A stretch of DNA of 64,000 nt from SSF14 sp037045585. GTDB taxonomy: Bacteria; Actinomycetota; Acidimicrobiia; Acidimicrobiales; Microtrichaceae. The notes below the pieces were generated by a model. It was not told where the DNA came from and searched no databases. It saw only the letters and a list, made by a program, of their open reading frames with translations. The position numbers and the translations under genes are program-made. Position 1 is the first letter of the stretch; every line of letters begins with the position of its first letter. Location of the stretch: assembly GCA_037045585.1 (NCBI GenBank), contig JBAOIR010000072.1, positions 1-64,000 of the forward strand. Reading direction: 5' to 3'. Below are positions 45,688 to 54,087 of the stretch, piece by piece.

Positions 45688-47135
45688 ATGATCATTGGCG
45701 GGAAGATGGTTGGCGACGAGGCCGTCGCCGCGGGCGGATCGTGGGGGCCCATCATCGTGGCCGTGGTCGGCATGGTGATCACCGTCGCCGTGTGCGGCGC
45801 TGCTGCCGCACTGATCTCGCGCCGACAGCGCTCCCGCCGCGACGCTGCGCTTCCAGCGCACCCAACCGGCGTCACCACTTCGACGACCCGGACGGCCCCG
45901 ACGACCCTCACCATCCCACCGGCCCCGACGGACTCACCCCTGCTGCCGGTCGCCGCGCCCCTGTCACTGTTCTCCCCGACCCCGACGCCGGTACCAGCCG
46001 CAGCGGGACCGATGTTCGACAGCGTCGAGCCCGTGCCGCCGCCACCGCCCCCCGTGTTCAGCGCGTCGATCAACCTCGCGAGCGACATCCGCGTCGTCCG
46101 CGCCACGGCCGCCACGGAGCGAGCGATCGCCGCACTCCGTGCCGCCCACGACCAGCGGCCCGACCCGACCCCTCGCGTGCGTTGGCCGTCGCCATCGAGG
46201 CCGCTGCGAGCGGCTGGCTCGAGAACCGCAGGATCACCCCCGACGAGGTCGTCCGCCTCCTCGATCCCGACCGCATCGGCGCCGACCCGATGACAGCCGA
46301 CATCGCCGACGGGTTGCTCGACCTGCTCGAGGGCCACGACGCCAACGTCTGGGACCTCGCCCTCGCCTTCGCCGAACGGCTCGGACACCCCCACGTCGCC
46401 CGAACCAGCGACCACTACGGCAACGAGGCGGTCGCCGGCACCCTCGTCGAGCAGGTCGCCGCGGTCGCAGCGCTGGACCAGAGCGACTTCGTCGGCCGGC
46501 TGGGTGGCATCGTCGGACGCGGGCTGCTCGCCTCGTGGCCGGCACGGACCGGGCGACTCGAACAGCTCCCGCTGATCGTCAGCCCGTCGCTCGCTGCCGC
46601 CGCCGATGGCCTCGCCGACACGAGCGTCGATCCGTCGGATCTCATCGTGGGGCTCCTGGCGGTCATGGAAGACGCCGCGATGCGAATGATGCGTTCCGAG
46701 CAGGGCGTCGCCACGTTGCGACGCCGTTACCTCGATGAGGTCGGTCGCCCCGCGAGCCCCTCCCGGTCGAAGTTCGCCGACAAGTCCTCGCCGACGACAC
46801 GGTGGTTCGCCGACGGCCCGGCCACGATCGACGTCGTCGGTCGCCGCCTCGTCGATCTGATCGTCGGGTCACCGGTGGTGACGACCGCGCTCGTCGCCAC
46901 CGAACTCGAGGTCGACAGCGACCGGGCGCGCGTCGCGCTCGACGGCCTCGCCGAGCGAGGCTGGCTCGAGCGGCTCGACGACGCGGCGACCGGCTCGACG
47001 CGCTGGCTGGCCCGCGAGGTCGTCGATCACGCGACCCGCCCGTTCGCCCCCGAGTACTCGCCCCTGGACCCCGTCACGATCGACCTCACCGTCTCGTGCC
47101 GCACCGTCGATCTCGTCGCTGAACCGTCCCGCTGA
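45688..47135 (+). CDS. Membrane-anchored protein with C-terminal winged helix, unknown (one frameshift)
   Basis: About 482 residues from ATG 45688. An N-terminal TM helix GPIIVAVVGMVITVAVCGAAAALI is followed by a basic stop-transfer, a Thr/Pro-rich linker with PPPPPP, and a helical domain. Near 46,180 one base shift is needed: before it DQRPDPTPR, after it RALAVAIEAAASGWLENRR. Then EVVRLLDPDRIG, LAFAERLGHPHVA and a C-terminal segment VGSPVVTTALVATELEVDSD then RARVALDGLAERGWLERL. The last resembles the wHTH found at the end of Fic-family proteins, but no Fic active-site motif HPFxxGNGR is seen. A strong hairpin follows the stop. Confidence 0.55.
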
Positions 47136-47280
47136 CCGCCACCTGCCTTGCTGGTCGGCCGTGACCAGGACGCTCGGCGACGATCGGTGCCCGCCGAGAG
47201 GGCGCATGACCGGCTCGTTCCTCCCCAGCGACCGGGCTTCTCGGACCGGTGACGACACCCGGCTTTCGACCCAGACGCGA

Positions 47281-47317
47281 CGAAGGGACCGACCACCCCG
47301 TGGTGCCGGTCCCTTCG
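47281..47317 (+). terminator. Bidirectional terminator hairpin
   Basis: CGAAGGGACCG at 47281 pairs perfectly over 11 bp with CGGTCCCTTCG ending at 47317, and inner ACCAC/GTGGT adds five more pairs. It lies between the convergent gene ends at 47135 and 47336. One of the strongest hairpins in the window, though without a T-run. Confidence 0.75.
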
Positions 47318-47335
47318 CAACGCACCATGTCGGCG

Positions 47336-47740
47336 TCATCCGTAGTAGATGACCTGCCCGACGCCGAGCAGCGCTCCGCCCGACCCGGGCAGCGCGATGC
47401 GGTTGGTCCAGCCCTCGTAGGTCTCCGTGTCGCCATAGATGTAGTCGACGTGAATCGCCCGCATCCGGAGGTACACGTTCGAGGGCGTGTTGAAGAACGT
47501 GCCGCAGCCGTTGCTGTCAGTCCGTCCGACCCGCAACCTCTGAACGGCTGCGCCGGAGCTGTTGACCCGCCACAGCTCGACAGTGCGGTTCCTGTAGTCG
47601 GTGCCGGGGGCGGGGGCGTTGTACCCCCAGTCGAAGCAAGCGGTGGTGCTGGTCGCTGCGCTGGCCTGCGGCACACCGACTCCCACGGTTGCGGCAGCGG
47701 CGACGATTCCGGCGATGAGCAGTTTACGGACGTTCTTCAT
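47336..47740 (-). CDS. Small secreted protein, unknown
   Basis: 134 residues from ATG 47740, preceded by a very strong ribosome site (AAGGAGGA). A clean signal peptide MKNVRKLLIAGIVAAAATVG ends at the cleavage site QASA-A. The mature part (about 105 residues) has two cysteines, in TTACFDWGYN and SNGCGTF, and a beta-rich pattern (RTVELWRVNSSGAAVQRLRVG, NVYLRMRAIHVDYI). This resembles transthyretin-like or carboxypeptidase-regulatory beta-sandwich repeats, with a possible disulfide. The strong translation signal and terminator suggest an abundant exported product. Function not recognised. Confidence 0.75.
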   Translation of the reverse strand: MKNVRKLLIAGIVAAAATVGVGVPQASAATSTTACFDWGYNAPAPGTDYRNRTVELWRVNSSGAAVQRLRVGRTDSNGCGTFFNTPSNVYLRMRAIHVDYIYGDTETYEGWTNRIALPGSGGALLGVGQVIYYG

Positions 47741-47891
47741 GGCTCTTCCTCCTTGGTGGGGCCGGGCTCGTGCTCGGCTTGATGCGTTCATCTTGAGCCG
47801 GGTCGGCGCCGGGTTCCGTGGGCGGAACGACGCCCGGAGTGTTCGCTGGAACACGAAGGACCGCGACGACGCCACTGGTTCACTCGAACGA

Positions 47892-47929
47892 GCACGTCCG
47901 GCAGATCCCGCCGAGCGATCCGGACGTGC
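47892..47929 (-). promoter_or_regulatory. 10-bp perfect inverted repeat
   Basis: GCACGTCCGG at 47892-47901 and CCGGACGTGC at 47920-47929, with an 18-base spacer, about 150 bp upstream of the secreted-protein start. It could be an operator for a dimeric regulator or an RNA hairpin. Confidence 0.4.
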
Positions 47930-48139
47930 ACAGCGACGCCGCCCGGTGACCGAGGCGCGATCGGCAAACGTCACCTCGCGTGTGCTCAGAATCGGCCGCC
48001 TGACGAGCACATTGGGCGTGCTCCGAGTTCCGGAGGCGATGACGAGAACACCATCGGCTGCGACGACGAAGACAAACGGGCCCCGGCCTGATCGAGCGAC
48101 GAGTTCACTCTTGTTCGAAGGTTCGGGGGCGCGGCGAAG

Positions 48140-48156
48140 GACCCACCGGGTGGGTC
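48140..48156 (-). terminator. Short hairpin after the HNH endonuclease gene
   Basis: GACCCAC/GTGGGTC with a 3-base loop, 56 bases beyond the HNH stop on the minus strand. Compact GC stem without a T-run. Confidence 0.45.
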
Positions 48157-48211
48157 GTTCGCCGGGTTCAGGTGCGATCGGCCGGGGAGTCGGGCCCGAT
48201 CGTGTTCGGGG

Positions 48212-49449
48212 TCACGTGCCGGGTGGTGCGCCGGATCTGATGGTGCCGTGGCGTTGGCACCAGAGCTTGATGCCCGATGGTGTGGTGATCCAGGACCAGC
48301 CGTCGTCACCGATCTGGAGGTTCCATCCCTTGCGGTGGATGACGCCGTGGTGGTGGCGGCACAGGAAGACCATGTGCTTGATGTCGGTCGTTCCGAGGTC
48401 TCGGTGCCATTGGGCGATGTGGTGGGCGTCGCACCAGTCGGGCCGAAGACCGCATCCGGGGAACACACAGCCACCATCGTGGGCCTCGAGTGCTTTGCGT
48501 TGTTCGTCGTTGGCGTTGCGCAGCTCCCGGCCCATGTCGAGGGGGAGGCCCAAGCTGTTGAGGATGATGGTCCACACCGCCATGTCACACGCCAGCGCGG
48601 TGGCGGATCCGCGAATGAGGGGTTTGCCGTCGATGTAGACGAGGTCGGGGGTGTCGGCGTTGATCACCAGGGTCGCTTCGACTTTGGGGCGGGTGGCCTT
48701 GCCGTCCGTCTGCTTTGACCATCAACCCGCGGCGGCAGAGTTCGGCGAACGCCAACGCCATGAGCGTGTCCCGGGACGGGACAGCGATCTCACCGTTGGT
48801 GCGTTCGCAGTCGCCACGGAAACGGCGCCACAGCTCGTCGGCGGTCTGCTCGACCGGTGCGGGTCGTGGTCGCAGTGTCTCCGACCAACTGGCCGGCGAC
48901 TCTCGTCCCATCTCTGCCGCCGCGGAGGCGCAACCGGTTGTTGTTGGGATCCTCGGAGGGTTCTGGGCCGTCTTGATCCAACAAGGCGGCGACGATTGCG
49001 ACGCGTTGGGCCCAGTCGGCGAACGTCATCGACGCTGATTCGGCGATCAGCGACGCTTCCATCTCCCGGAACTCGGTAGCGATCCGATCGTTGATCGCGT
49101 TCGCCATCACCTTCGCCCGATCCGCACACAAGCGGCCCTCGCGCACGGCCCGATCGGTCTCGGGGAGATCGAGACGCAACGACACCGCCAACCGCACCCG
49201 GGCTTTCGCAGCCGCAGGGGCGATCCCGGTTTCGTGGGCCAACCAGTTCGCGGTGCGATGACCGGACACGACGTCGGTGGTGCCGCGGGCGTCGAGTTCA
49301 CCCAACAGCGCGCCCTCCGCGGCGTGGAGGGACTGGACCGCCTTCTCGATCGCTTTCACCCCGGCCAACAGGTCGTCATCCGCGTAGAGGTGCTCGTCGA
49401 GGCCGGCGATCTTCGCCGTCATCTCGGTCAGCACTGTCACGTCGAACAT
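48212..49449 (-). CDS. DUF222/HNH endonuclease (13E12-type), frameshifted
   Basis: About 412 codons from ATG 49449. The N-terminal DUF222 region (EKAVQSLHAAEGALLGELDARG, HETGIAPAAAKARVRLAVSL, EGRLCADRAKVMANAI) is followed by a middle part one frame over (RDTLMALAFAELCRRGLMVK). A third segment ends in the HNH nuclease: HDGGCVFPGCGLRPDWCDAHHI then AQWHRDLGTTDIKHMVFLC and RHHHGVIHRKGW. At least two indels are needed, near 48,900 and 48,700. These multi-copy actinobacterial proteins resemble mobile or repeat-family nucleases; their role is unclear. With HNH residues complete the frameshifts may be sequence error. Confidence 0.8.
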
Positions 49450-49631
49450 GTGTTCGAGTGTACCGGAAGGGTCTGACAGTCAACCGCAGGACAGGGCGTT
49501 TCGTGCCGATCGGGTGCAATCACCCAGGCGGCCGAGAACCGAGCAGACCCCGCACGCACCGGCTCGCGACCCCAAGGCCCCCTCCCCGGATCGGGGGTTC
49601 AGTCTGCGGCCTCGAATGCCGATCCATCGGC

Positions 49632-50375
49632 ATGGACGCCGTGACCCCGAACCCGCCGCATCACGACGCCACCCACACTGTGCGCGTCGTCGTCGCCGAG
49701 GACAACCCGATGCTCCGAGCGGGATTCGTTGCGCTCCTCGACGCGTCCGACGGCATCGCCGTCGTCGGCGAGGCCGGCAACGGAGCCGAGGCCATCCACA
49801 TCGCGCTCGCGACGCACCCCGACGTCGTTCTCATGGATGTGATGATGCCGATGCTCGACGGCATGGTCGCCACCCGCCAGCTCTTCGAAGCGCACGACCG
49901 CCTCGCCGCCGTCGGGGTCTCCCGCCCGCGGGTCGTCATGCTGACCGACACGGGCGGCGACGAGTACGTCTACGAGGCGCTCCGCGAGGGCGCCCGCGGG
50001 TTCGTGTCGAAGGACGCCCGACCCGACGAACTCGCAGCGACGATCCGCACCGCTGCCGACGACGGAGCGATCCCCTGGCCCGCCGAAACGGTCGCGCTCG
50101 TCGCCCGCCTCACGCCCGGTCGTCCCGACCGGCCCGACATCGCGGCGCAGCGTGCGGCGCTCTCCACCGGCGACGCGATCGTCGTCGTCGGCATCGGGCG
50201 CGGCCACACCGACCGCGAGATCGCCACGAACCTCGGGATCGGCGTCGGCGACGTCGCCCGCCGCGTCGAGCGCCTACTCGCCACGCTCGCTCGACGCGAC
50301 CGGACCCAGCTCGTTGTGTTCGCCTACGAGAGCGGCCTCCTCACGCCTGCCGTCCGTTCGACGACTCGGGGGTAG
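49632..50375 (+). CDS. Response regulator with C-terminal HTH-like domain
   Basis: 247 residues from ATG 49632. Receiver domain: acidic pair VVVAEDNPMLRAG, phosphorylated Asp in VVLMDVMMPMLDG, Thr in VVMLTDTGGDEYVY, and Lys in GFVSKDARPDELAA. The C-terminal segment GRGHTDREIATNLGIGVGDVARRVERLL resembles a LuxR/NarL helix-turn-helix but is shorter and less typical than usual. DNA binding is therefore likely, not certain. No adjacent histidine kinase; an in-frame extension upstream is not protein-like. Confidence 0.85.
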   Translation: MDAVTPNPPHHDATHTVRVVVAEDNPMLRAGFVALLDASDGIAVVGEAGNGAEAIHIALATHPDVVLMDVMMPMLDGMVATRQLFEAHDRLAAVGVSRPRVVMLTDTGGDEYVYEALREGARGFVSKDARPDELAATIRTAADDGAIPWPAETVALVARLTPGRPDRPDIAAQRAALSTGDAIVVVGIGRGHTDREIATNLGIGVGDVARRVERLLATLARRDRTQLVVFAYESGLLTPAVRSTTRG

Positions 50376-50385
50376 GGTTCGGGGC

Positions 50386-50868
50386 GTGACGAACGTCCAC
50401 GACTTCCAGGCCACCACCATCGACGGCGAGGAGAAGTCGCTCGCCGACTACCGGGGCCGGGTGATGCTCATCACCAACGTCGCGTCGAAGTGCGGGTTCA
50501 CCCCGCAGTACGCGGGCCTCGAGAAGCTGTACGAGACCTACGAGGACCGTGGGCTCGTTGTGCTCGGGTTCCCCTGTGACCAGTTCGGCCACCAGGAGCC
50601 GGGCGACGAGGCCGAGATCGCCAACTTCTGTTCGCTCACCTACGACGTGAAGTTCCCGATGTTCTCGAAGATCGATGTCAACGGCTCGGGTGCCCACCCG
50701 CTCTACCAGTGGCTGAAGTCGCAGAAGGCCGGTCTCCTGGGTGGTCGCATCAAGTGGAACTTCACCAAGTTCCTCGTCGACGGCGACGGCAACGTCCTGA
50801 AGCGGTACGCGCCGACCACCAAGCCCGCCGACATCGCCGCCGACATCGAAGCGGCCCTCGGCAACTGA
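50386..50868 (+). CDS. Glutathione peroxidase family protein
   Basis: 160 residues from GTG 50386, 10 bases after the response regulator stop. Catalytic cysteine in NVASKCGFTPQYAGLE (Cys, not selenocysteine), Gln in GFPCDQFGHQEPG, and Trp in KWNFTKFLVDGDG complete the GPx tetrad. Bacterial Cys-GPx enzymes generally use thioredoxin and reduce lipid or organic hydroperoxides. Cytosolic, normal length. Close spacing with the response regulator suggests possible co-transcription. Confidence 0.93.
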   Translation: MTNVHDFQATTIDGEEKSLADYRGRVMLITNVASKCGFTPQYAGLEKLYETYEDRGLVVLGFPCDQFGHQEPGDEAEIANFCSLTYDVKFPMFSKIDVNGSGAHPLYQWLKSQKAGLLGGRIKWNFTKFLVDGDGNVLKRYAPTTKPADIAADIEAALGN

Positions 50869-50881
50869 CCGTCCGACCCGG

Positions 50882-52006
50882 TCACGCCGGATAGGTGTCG
50901 ACCTCGGTCGCCTTCACGCTGACCCACACGTCCCCGCCGGCCCGCAGACCCAGTTCGGCGACGGCCTCCTCGGTCACCTCCGCGACCACCGAGGGGGTGC
51001 CGGTGACGTGGATGCGGACCCGCCCTGCGATCGGTTCCAACGCGTCCACCGTGCCCGGCCAGGCGTTGCGGGTCGAGCCGTCGGGCGGTCGGAGGTGCAC
51101 GGCAACAGCGTTGGGTCGCACGGCGACGAAGACGTCACCGGCCGTGGCAGCCGCGACGATGAACCGACCGCCGCCCACGAGGTCGACCGCCGGTCGAACC
51201 GCCTCGACCGCACTCCCGGCGGGCGGGCGGGCGGCCACCCCTCGATAGAGGTTCACGCCCAACAGATCGGCCACGTAGGCCGATCGGGGACGCCGCGCCA
51301 ACTCGTCGAGTGTTCCCTGCTGCACGACGCGCCCGTGCTCGATGACCACGGCGCGATCGGCGAGTGCGAACGCGTCGATCGGATCGTGGGTCACGAGGAG
51401 GGTTGCGCCGGCATGTTCGGACAGCCGACGCCGGAGGTCACGGCGGACGTCGTGACGGGAGGTCGCATCGAGTGCGGCGAGCGGCTCGTCGAGCAGCAGG
51501 AGGCGAGGCTCCGGGGCCAGGGCCCGAGCCAGGGCCACCCGCTGAGCCTGCCCGCCCGACAACTCGTCGGGACGACGGTCGCCGACCGCGCCGAGATCGA
51601 ACCGCTCCAACCAGGCATCGGCATCCGAACGGGAGGCCACCCGAGACCTGCCACGACACCGGAGACCGAACGCCACGTTGTCGCGCGCCGTCAGGTGCGG
51701 GAACAGCAGGTGCTCCTGGAACATCATGCCGATCCCCCGCCGCTCCGGAGGGAGATCGACCCCAGGGCCGAGCAGCGTGGTCCCGTCGAGCGCGATGTGT
51801 CCGTGCACCCCGCGTTCGAGCCCGGCGATGGCGCGCAGCAACGACGTCTTGCCCGCCCCGTTGGGCCCGAGCACGGCGACGACCTCGCCGGCGCCGACAG
51901 CGAGGTCGACGTGCAGCTCGAACGCGTCGCGCTGCCAACGGAGCTCAGCACGGACGACCGGCTCGTCCGTCGACACCGCTCCGGTCGCTGCGGCCTCGGT
52001 GCTCAC
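50882..52006 (-). CDS. modC: Molybdate ABC transporter ATP-binding protein
   Basis: 374 residues from GTG 52006, overlapping the modB stop by GTGA. Walker A LGPNGAGKTSLLRAIAG, Q-loop MMFQEHLLFPHLTA, signature DELSGGQAQRVALARAL, Walker B RLLLLDEPLAALDA, and H-loop LLVTHDPIDA. A C-terminal TOBE domain (ARPPAGSAVEAVRP onward, ending VWVSVKATEVDTYPA) binds oxyanion and supports ModC over other importer ATPases. Last gene of the leftward regulator-modA-modB-modC operon. Confidence 0.92.
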   Translation of the reverse strand: MSTEAAATGAVSTDEPVVRAELRWQRDAFELHVDLAVGAGEVVAVLGPNGAGKTSLLRAIAGLERGVHGHIALDGTTLLGPGVDLPPERRGIGMMFQEHLLFPHLTARDNVAFGLRCRGRSRVASRSDADAWLERFDLGAVGDRRPDELSGGQAQRVALARALAPEPRLLLLDEPLAALDATSRHDVRRDLRRRLSEHAGATLLVTHDPIDAFALADRAVVIEHGRVVQQGTLDELARRPRSAYVADLLGVNLYRGVAARPPAGSAVEAVRPAVDLVGGGRFIVAAATAGDVFVAVRPNAVAVHLRPPDGSTRNAWPGTVDALEPIAGRVRIHVTGTPSVVAEVTEEAVAELGLRAGGDVWVSVKATEVDTYPA

Positions 52007-52794
52007 GCGCGCCCCAGCCAGCGGTCACGGAGCCCCACGATGACGGCGAGCGACACGGCCAACAGCACGAGGCTGAGCGCGAACGCCCGACCGGGGTCGC
52101 CGTCGAGTGCGAGGTACACGGCGAGCGGCAGGGTTCGCGTCCGGCCGCCGATGTTGCCGGCGAACGTGATGGTCGCGCCGAACTCCCCGAGCGCACGCGC
52201 CCACGCGATCACGGCGCCGGCGACCACGGCGGACCGGACCTGTGGCAGCGTGACGCGGCGGAACGAGGTCCACGGACGCGCCCCCAACGTCGCCGCGGCG
52301 TCCTCGTAACGGGTGTCGGCACCGCGCAGCGCCGCTTCGACCGTGATCACGAAGAACGGCAGCGCAACGAACGTCTCGGCCAGGATCGCTCCCGCCGTCG
52401 TGAAGGTGAGTTGCACACCGAACCAGTCGTAGAGCGGTTGGCCCACGATCCCGCGGCGACTGAAGGCAGACAGCAACGCGACACCCCCGACCACCGGCGG
52501 CAGCACCATCGGGACCAGGACCAGGGCGCGAACGACCGACTTCGCCGGGATCGCCACCCGCGCCAGCAGCCATGCCAACGGCATCCCGAACGCCACCGAC
52601 AACGCCGCTGCGCCGAGCGAACAGACGAGCGAGAGGCGCAAGGCGTCGGTGGCCTCGGGGTCCGACAGGTCCGAACCGAGCTGGCCCCACTCCACCTGGC
52701 GCAACAACCCCACCAGCGGGAGGCCGAAGAACGCGAGCGCGACCGCGGCCGGGACGACCAGCATGATCGCCGGCCGGCGCCGCCTCGGCGTCAC
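52003..52794 (-). CDS. modB: Molybdate ABC transporter permease
   Basis: 263 residues from GTG 52794 (GTGA overlap with the modA stop). Five or six TM helices, such as MLVVPAAVALAFFGLPLVGLL and VVRALVLVPMVLPPVVGGVALL. The BPD transporter EAA loop ATLGARPWTSFRRVTLPQ is followed by ALGEFGATITFAGN, a stretch typical of ModB. It forms the membrane channel with ModC and receives molybdate from ModA. Length and motifs normal. Confidence 0.92.
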   Translation of the reverse strand: MTPRRRRPAIMLVVPAAVALAFFGLPLVGLLRQVEWGQLGSDLSDPEATDALRLSLVCSLGAAALSVAFGMPLAWLLARVAIPAKSVVRALVLVPMVLPPVVGGVALLSAFSRRGIVGQPLYDWFGVQLTFTTAGAILAETFVALPFFVITVEAALRGADTRYEDAAATLGARPWTSFRRVTLPQVRSAVVAGAVIAWARALGEFGATITFAGNIGGRTRTLPLAVYLALDGDPGRAFALSLVLLAVSLAVIVGLRDRWLGRA

Positions 52795-53621
52795 GGGGCG
52801 ATGAACCCCTCGGCCACCAGTGCCGCTCGACCGGCGGGGCCCGACACGAGGTCGACGAACGCGGCGGCGAGGTCGCGGTTGGCAGTGGTGTTGACGACGG
52901 CGATCGGGTAGCTCGCTTCTGCGTTGTCGGCGGCAGGGATCTCGACGGTGTCGACGCCCGCGGTGGCGCGGGCGTCGGTCAGGTACACGATCCCCGCGTC
53001 GGCGTCGCCACGGGCGACGGCCGCGAGCGCAGTCGCCGCGTTCTGACCGCGGGTCACGCGGTCCTCGGGGAGGGTGACGCCGGCGCGACCGAGGATCTGA
53101 TCGGCGTACCTCCCACACGGAGCCGTTTCGGCACAGAGCGAGATCACCCCCGCCGACGGGAGATCGGCAAGTGCCGAGATCCTGTCGGGGTTGCCGGGCT
53201 TGACGACGATCGCCATCGTGTTGCGGGCGAACACGACGGGCGTGTCGTCGACGAGTCCGGCGTCGACGAGGGAGTCCATGTCGGCCGGATCGGCGGAGGC
53301 GAAGACGTCGGCCGGTGCTCCCGAACGGATCTGGGTGGCGAGTGTCTTCGACGAATCGAAGGCGAACTCGATGCTCGTACCGGGGTGGTCCGCTTCGAAC
53401 GTGGCACCGAGGTCGGTGAACACCCCGGTCAGGGAGGCGGCGGCGGACACGATGATCGAGCCCGAGAGCGGCGCACCCGAGCCGGCTGACGCGGCCGTGT
53501 CGGTCGAGGTGGTCCGGTTCGCCGTGACGTCGGCGTCGCGTCCGCCGCACCCGGCGAGCAGCAGGCCGAGCGCGAGCGTCACCACGGTGGCGACGACGGA
53601 GCGGAACACGGGCGGGCGCAT
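52791..53621 (-). CDS. modA: Molybdate-binding lipoprotein
   Basis: 276 residues from ATG 53621. Lipobox LLLAGCGG near residue 25 indicates a lipid-anchored receptor on the outer membrane face, as expected outside Gram-negative bacteria. ModA signatures: IIVSAAASLTGVFTDLGATF, AFDSSKTLATQIRSGAPADVFASAD, FARNTMAIVVKPGNP, CGRYADQILGRAG, and DAGIVYLTDARA near the end. It captures molybdate (or tungstate) for ModBC. Confidence 0.93.
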   Translation of the reverse strand: MRPPVFRSVVATVVTLALGLLLAGCGGRDADVTANRTTSTDTAASAGSGAPLSGSIIVSAAASLTGVFTDLGATFEADHPGTSIEFAFDSSKTLATQIRSGAPADVFASADPADMDSLVDAGLVDDTPVVFARNTMAIVVKPGNPDRISALADLPSAGVISLCAETAPCGRYADQILGRAGVTLPEDRVTRGQNAATALAAVARGDADAGIVYLTDARATAGVDTVEIPAADNAEASYPIAVVNTTANRDLAAAFVDLVSGPAGRAALVAEGFIAP

Positions 53622-53632
53622 CGTCGACGCCC

Positions 53633-54037
53633 TCAGCTCGTCGGTGGCGGCACTTCGACCACCACGTTCGTCGACTTGATGGCCGCAGTGGCGACATCGC
53701 CCGGTTCGAGCCCGAGTTCGTCAACCGCCTCGCGGGTCATCAGCGACACGATCCGGTGCCGCCCGGCGTGGATCTCGACGATGGCGGTGAGCTTGTCCCG
53801 CTCGACCTTCGTCACGATGCCCGTCAGCCGGTTGCGGGCCGATTGGCGGAGCACACTCTCCGGTTCGAAGGCGGCCGTCTGGTCGAGCAGGTGGCGGGCG
53901 AGGTCGGCACCCGAGATCTCGCGGTGCCCGCCCCGGCCCCGCGACGACGCGAGCCGGCCGTCGTCGCACCACCGACGCACCGTCTCGGGGCTGATCCCGA
54001 GGAGGTCGGCAACCTCGGAGGTCCGATACCAACGCAT
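53633..54037 (-). CDS. HTH-TOBE (molbindin-type) regulator of the mod operon
   Basis: 134 residues from ATG 54037. An N-terminal MerR/excisionase-like helix-turn-helix, WYRTSEVADLLGISPETVRR then WCDDGRLASSR and GRGGHREISG, is joined to a C-terminal mono-TOBE/molbindin domain, SARNRLTGIVTKVERDKLTA then VEIHAGRHRIVSLMTREAV and IKSTNVVVEVP. The TOBE part binds molybdate-like oxyanions, so this is likely a compact molybdate-responsive repressor or activator, different in architecture from E. coli ModE. It is 11 bases upstream of modA on the same strand. Confidence 0.85.
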   Translation of the reverse strand: MRWYRTSEVADLLGISPETVRRWCDDGRLASSRGRGGHREISGADLARHLLDQTAAFEPESVLRQSARNRLTGIVTKVERDKLTAIVEIHAGRHRIVSLMTREAVDELGLEPGDVATAAIKSTNVVVEVPPPTS

Positions 54038-54087
54038 GTGGGGCAATCTAGTCGCTCAGCCAACATATGTTGGCCGCGAGCGCCCTC

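Larger units (their letters stand above)
47741..48211 (-). other. 471-bp intergenic region upstream of the secreted-protein gene
   Basis: No convincing coding frame. It holds a 10-bp perfect inverted repeat (47892-47929) and a short hairpin (48140-48156) just past the HNH gene. The promoter of the secreted-protein gene should lie here. Confidence 0.5.

Noticed and set aside
45688..47135. Fic-domain protein
   Set aside because: The C-terminal winged helix is Fic-like, but no HPFxxGNGR active-site motif is present.
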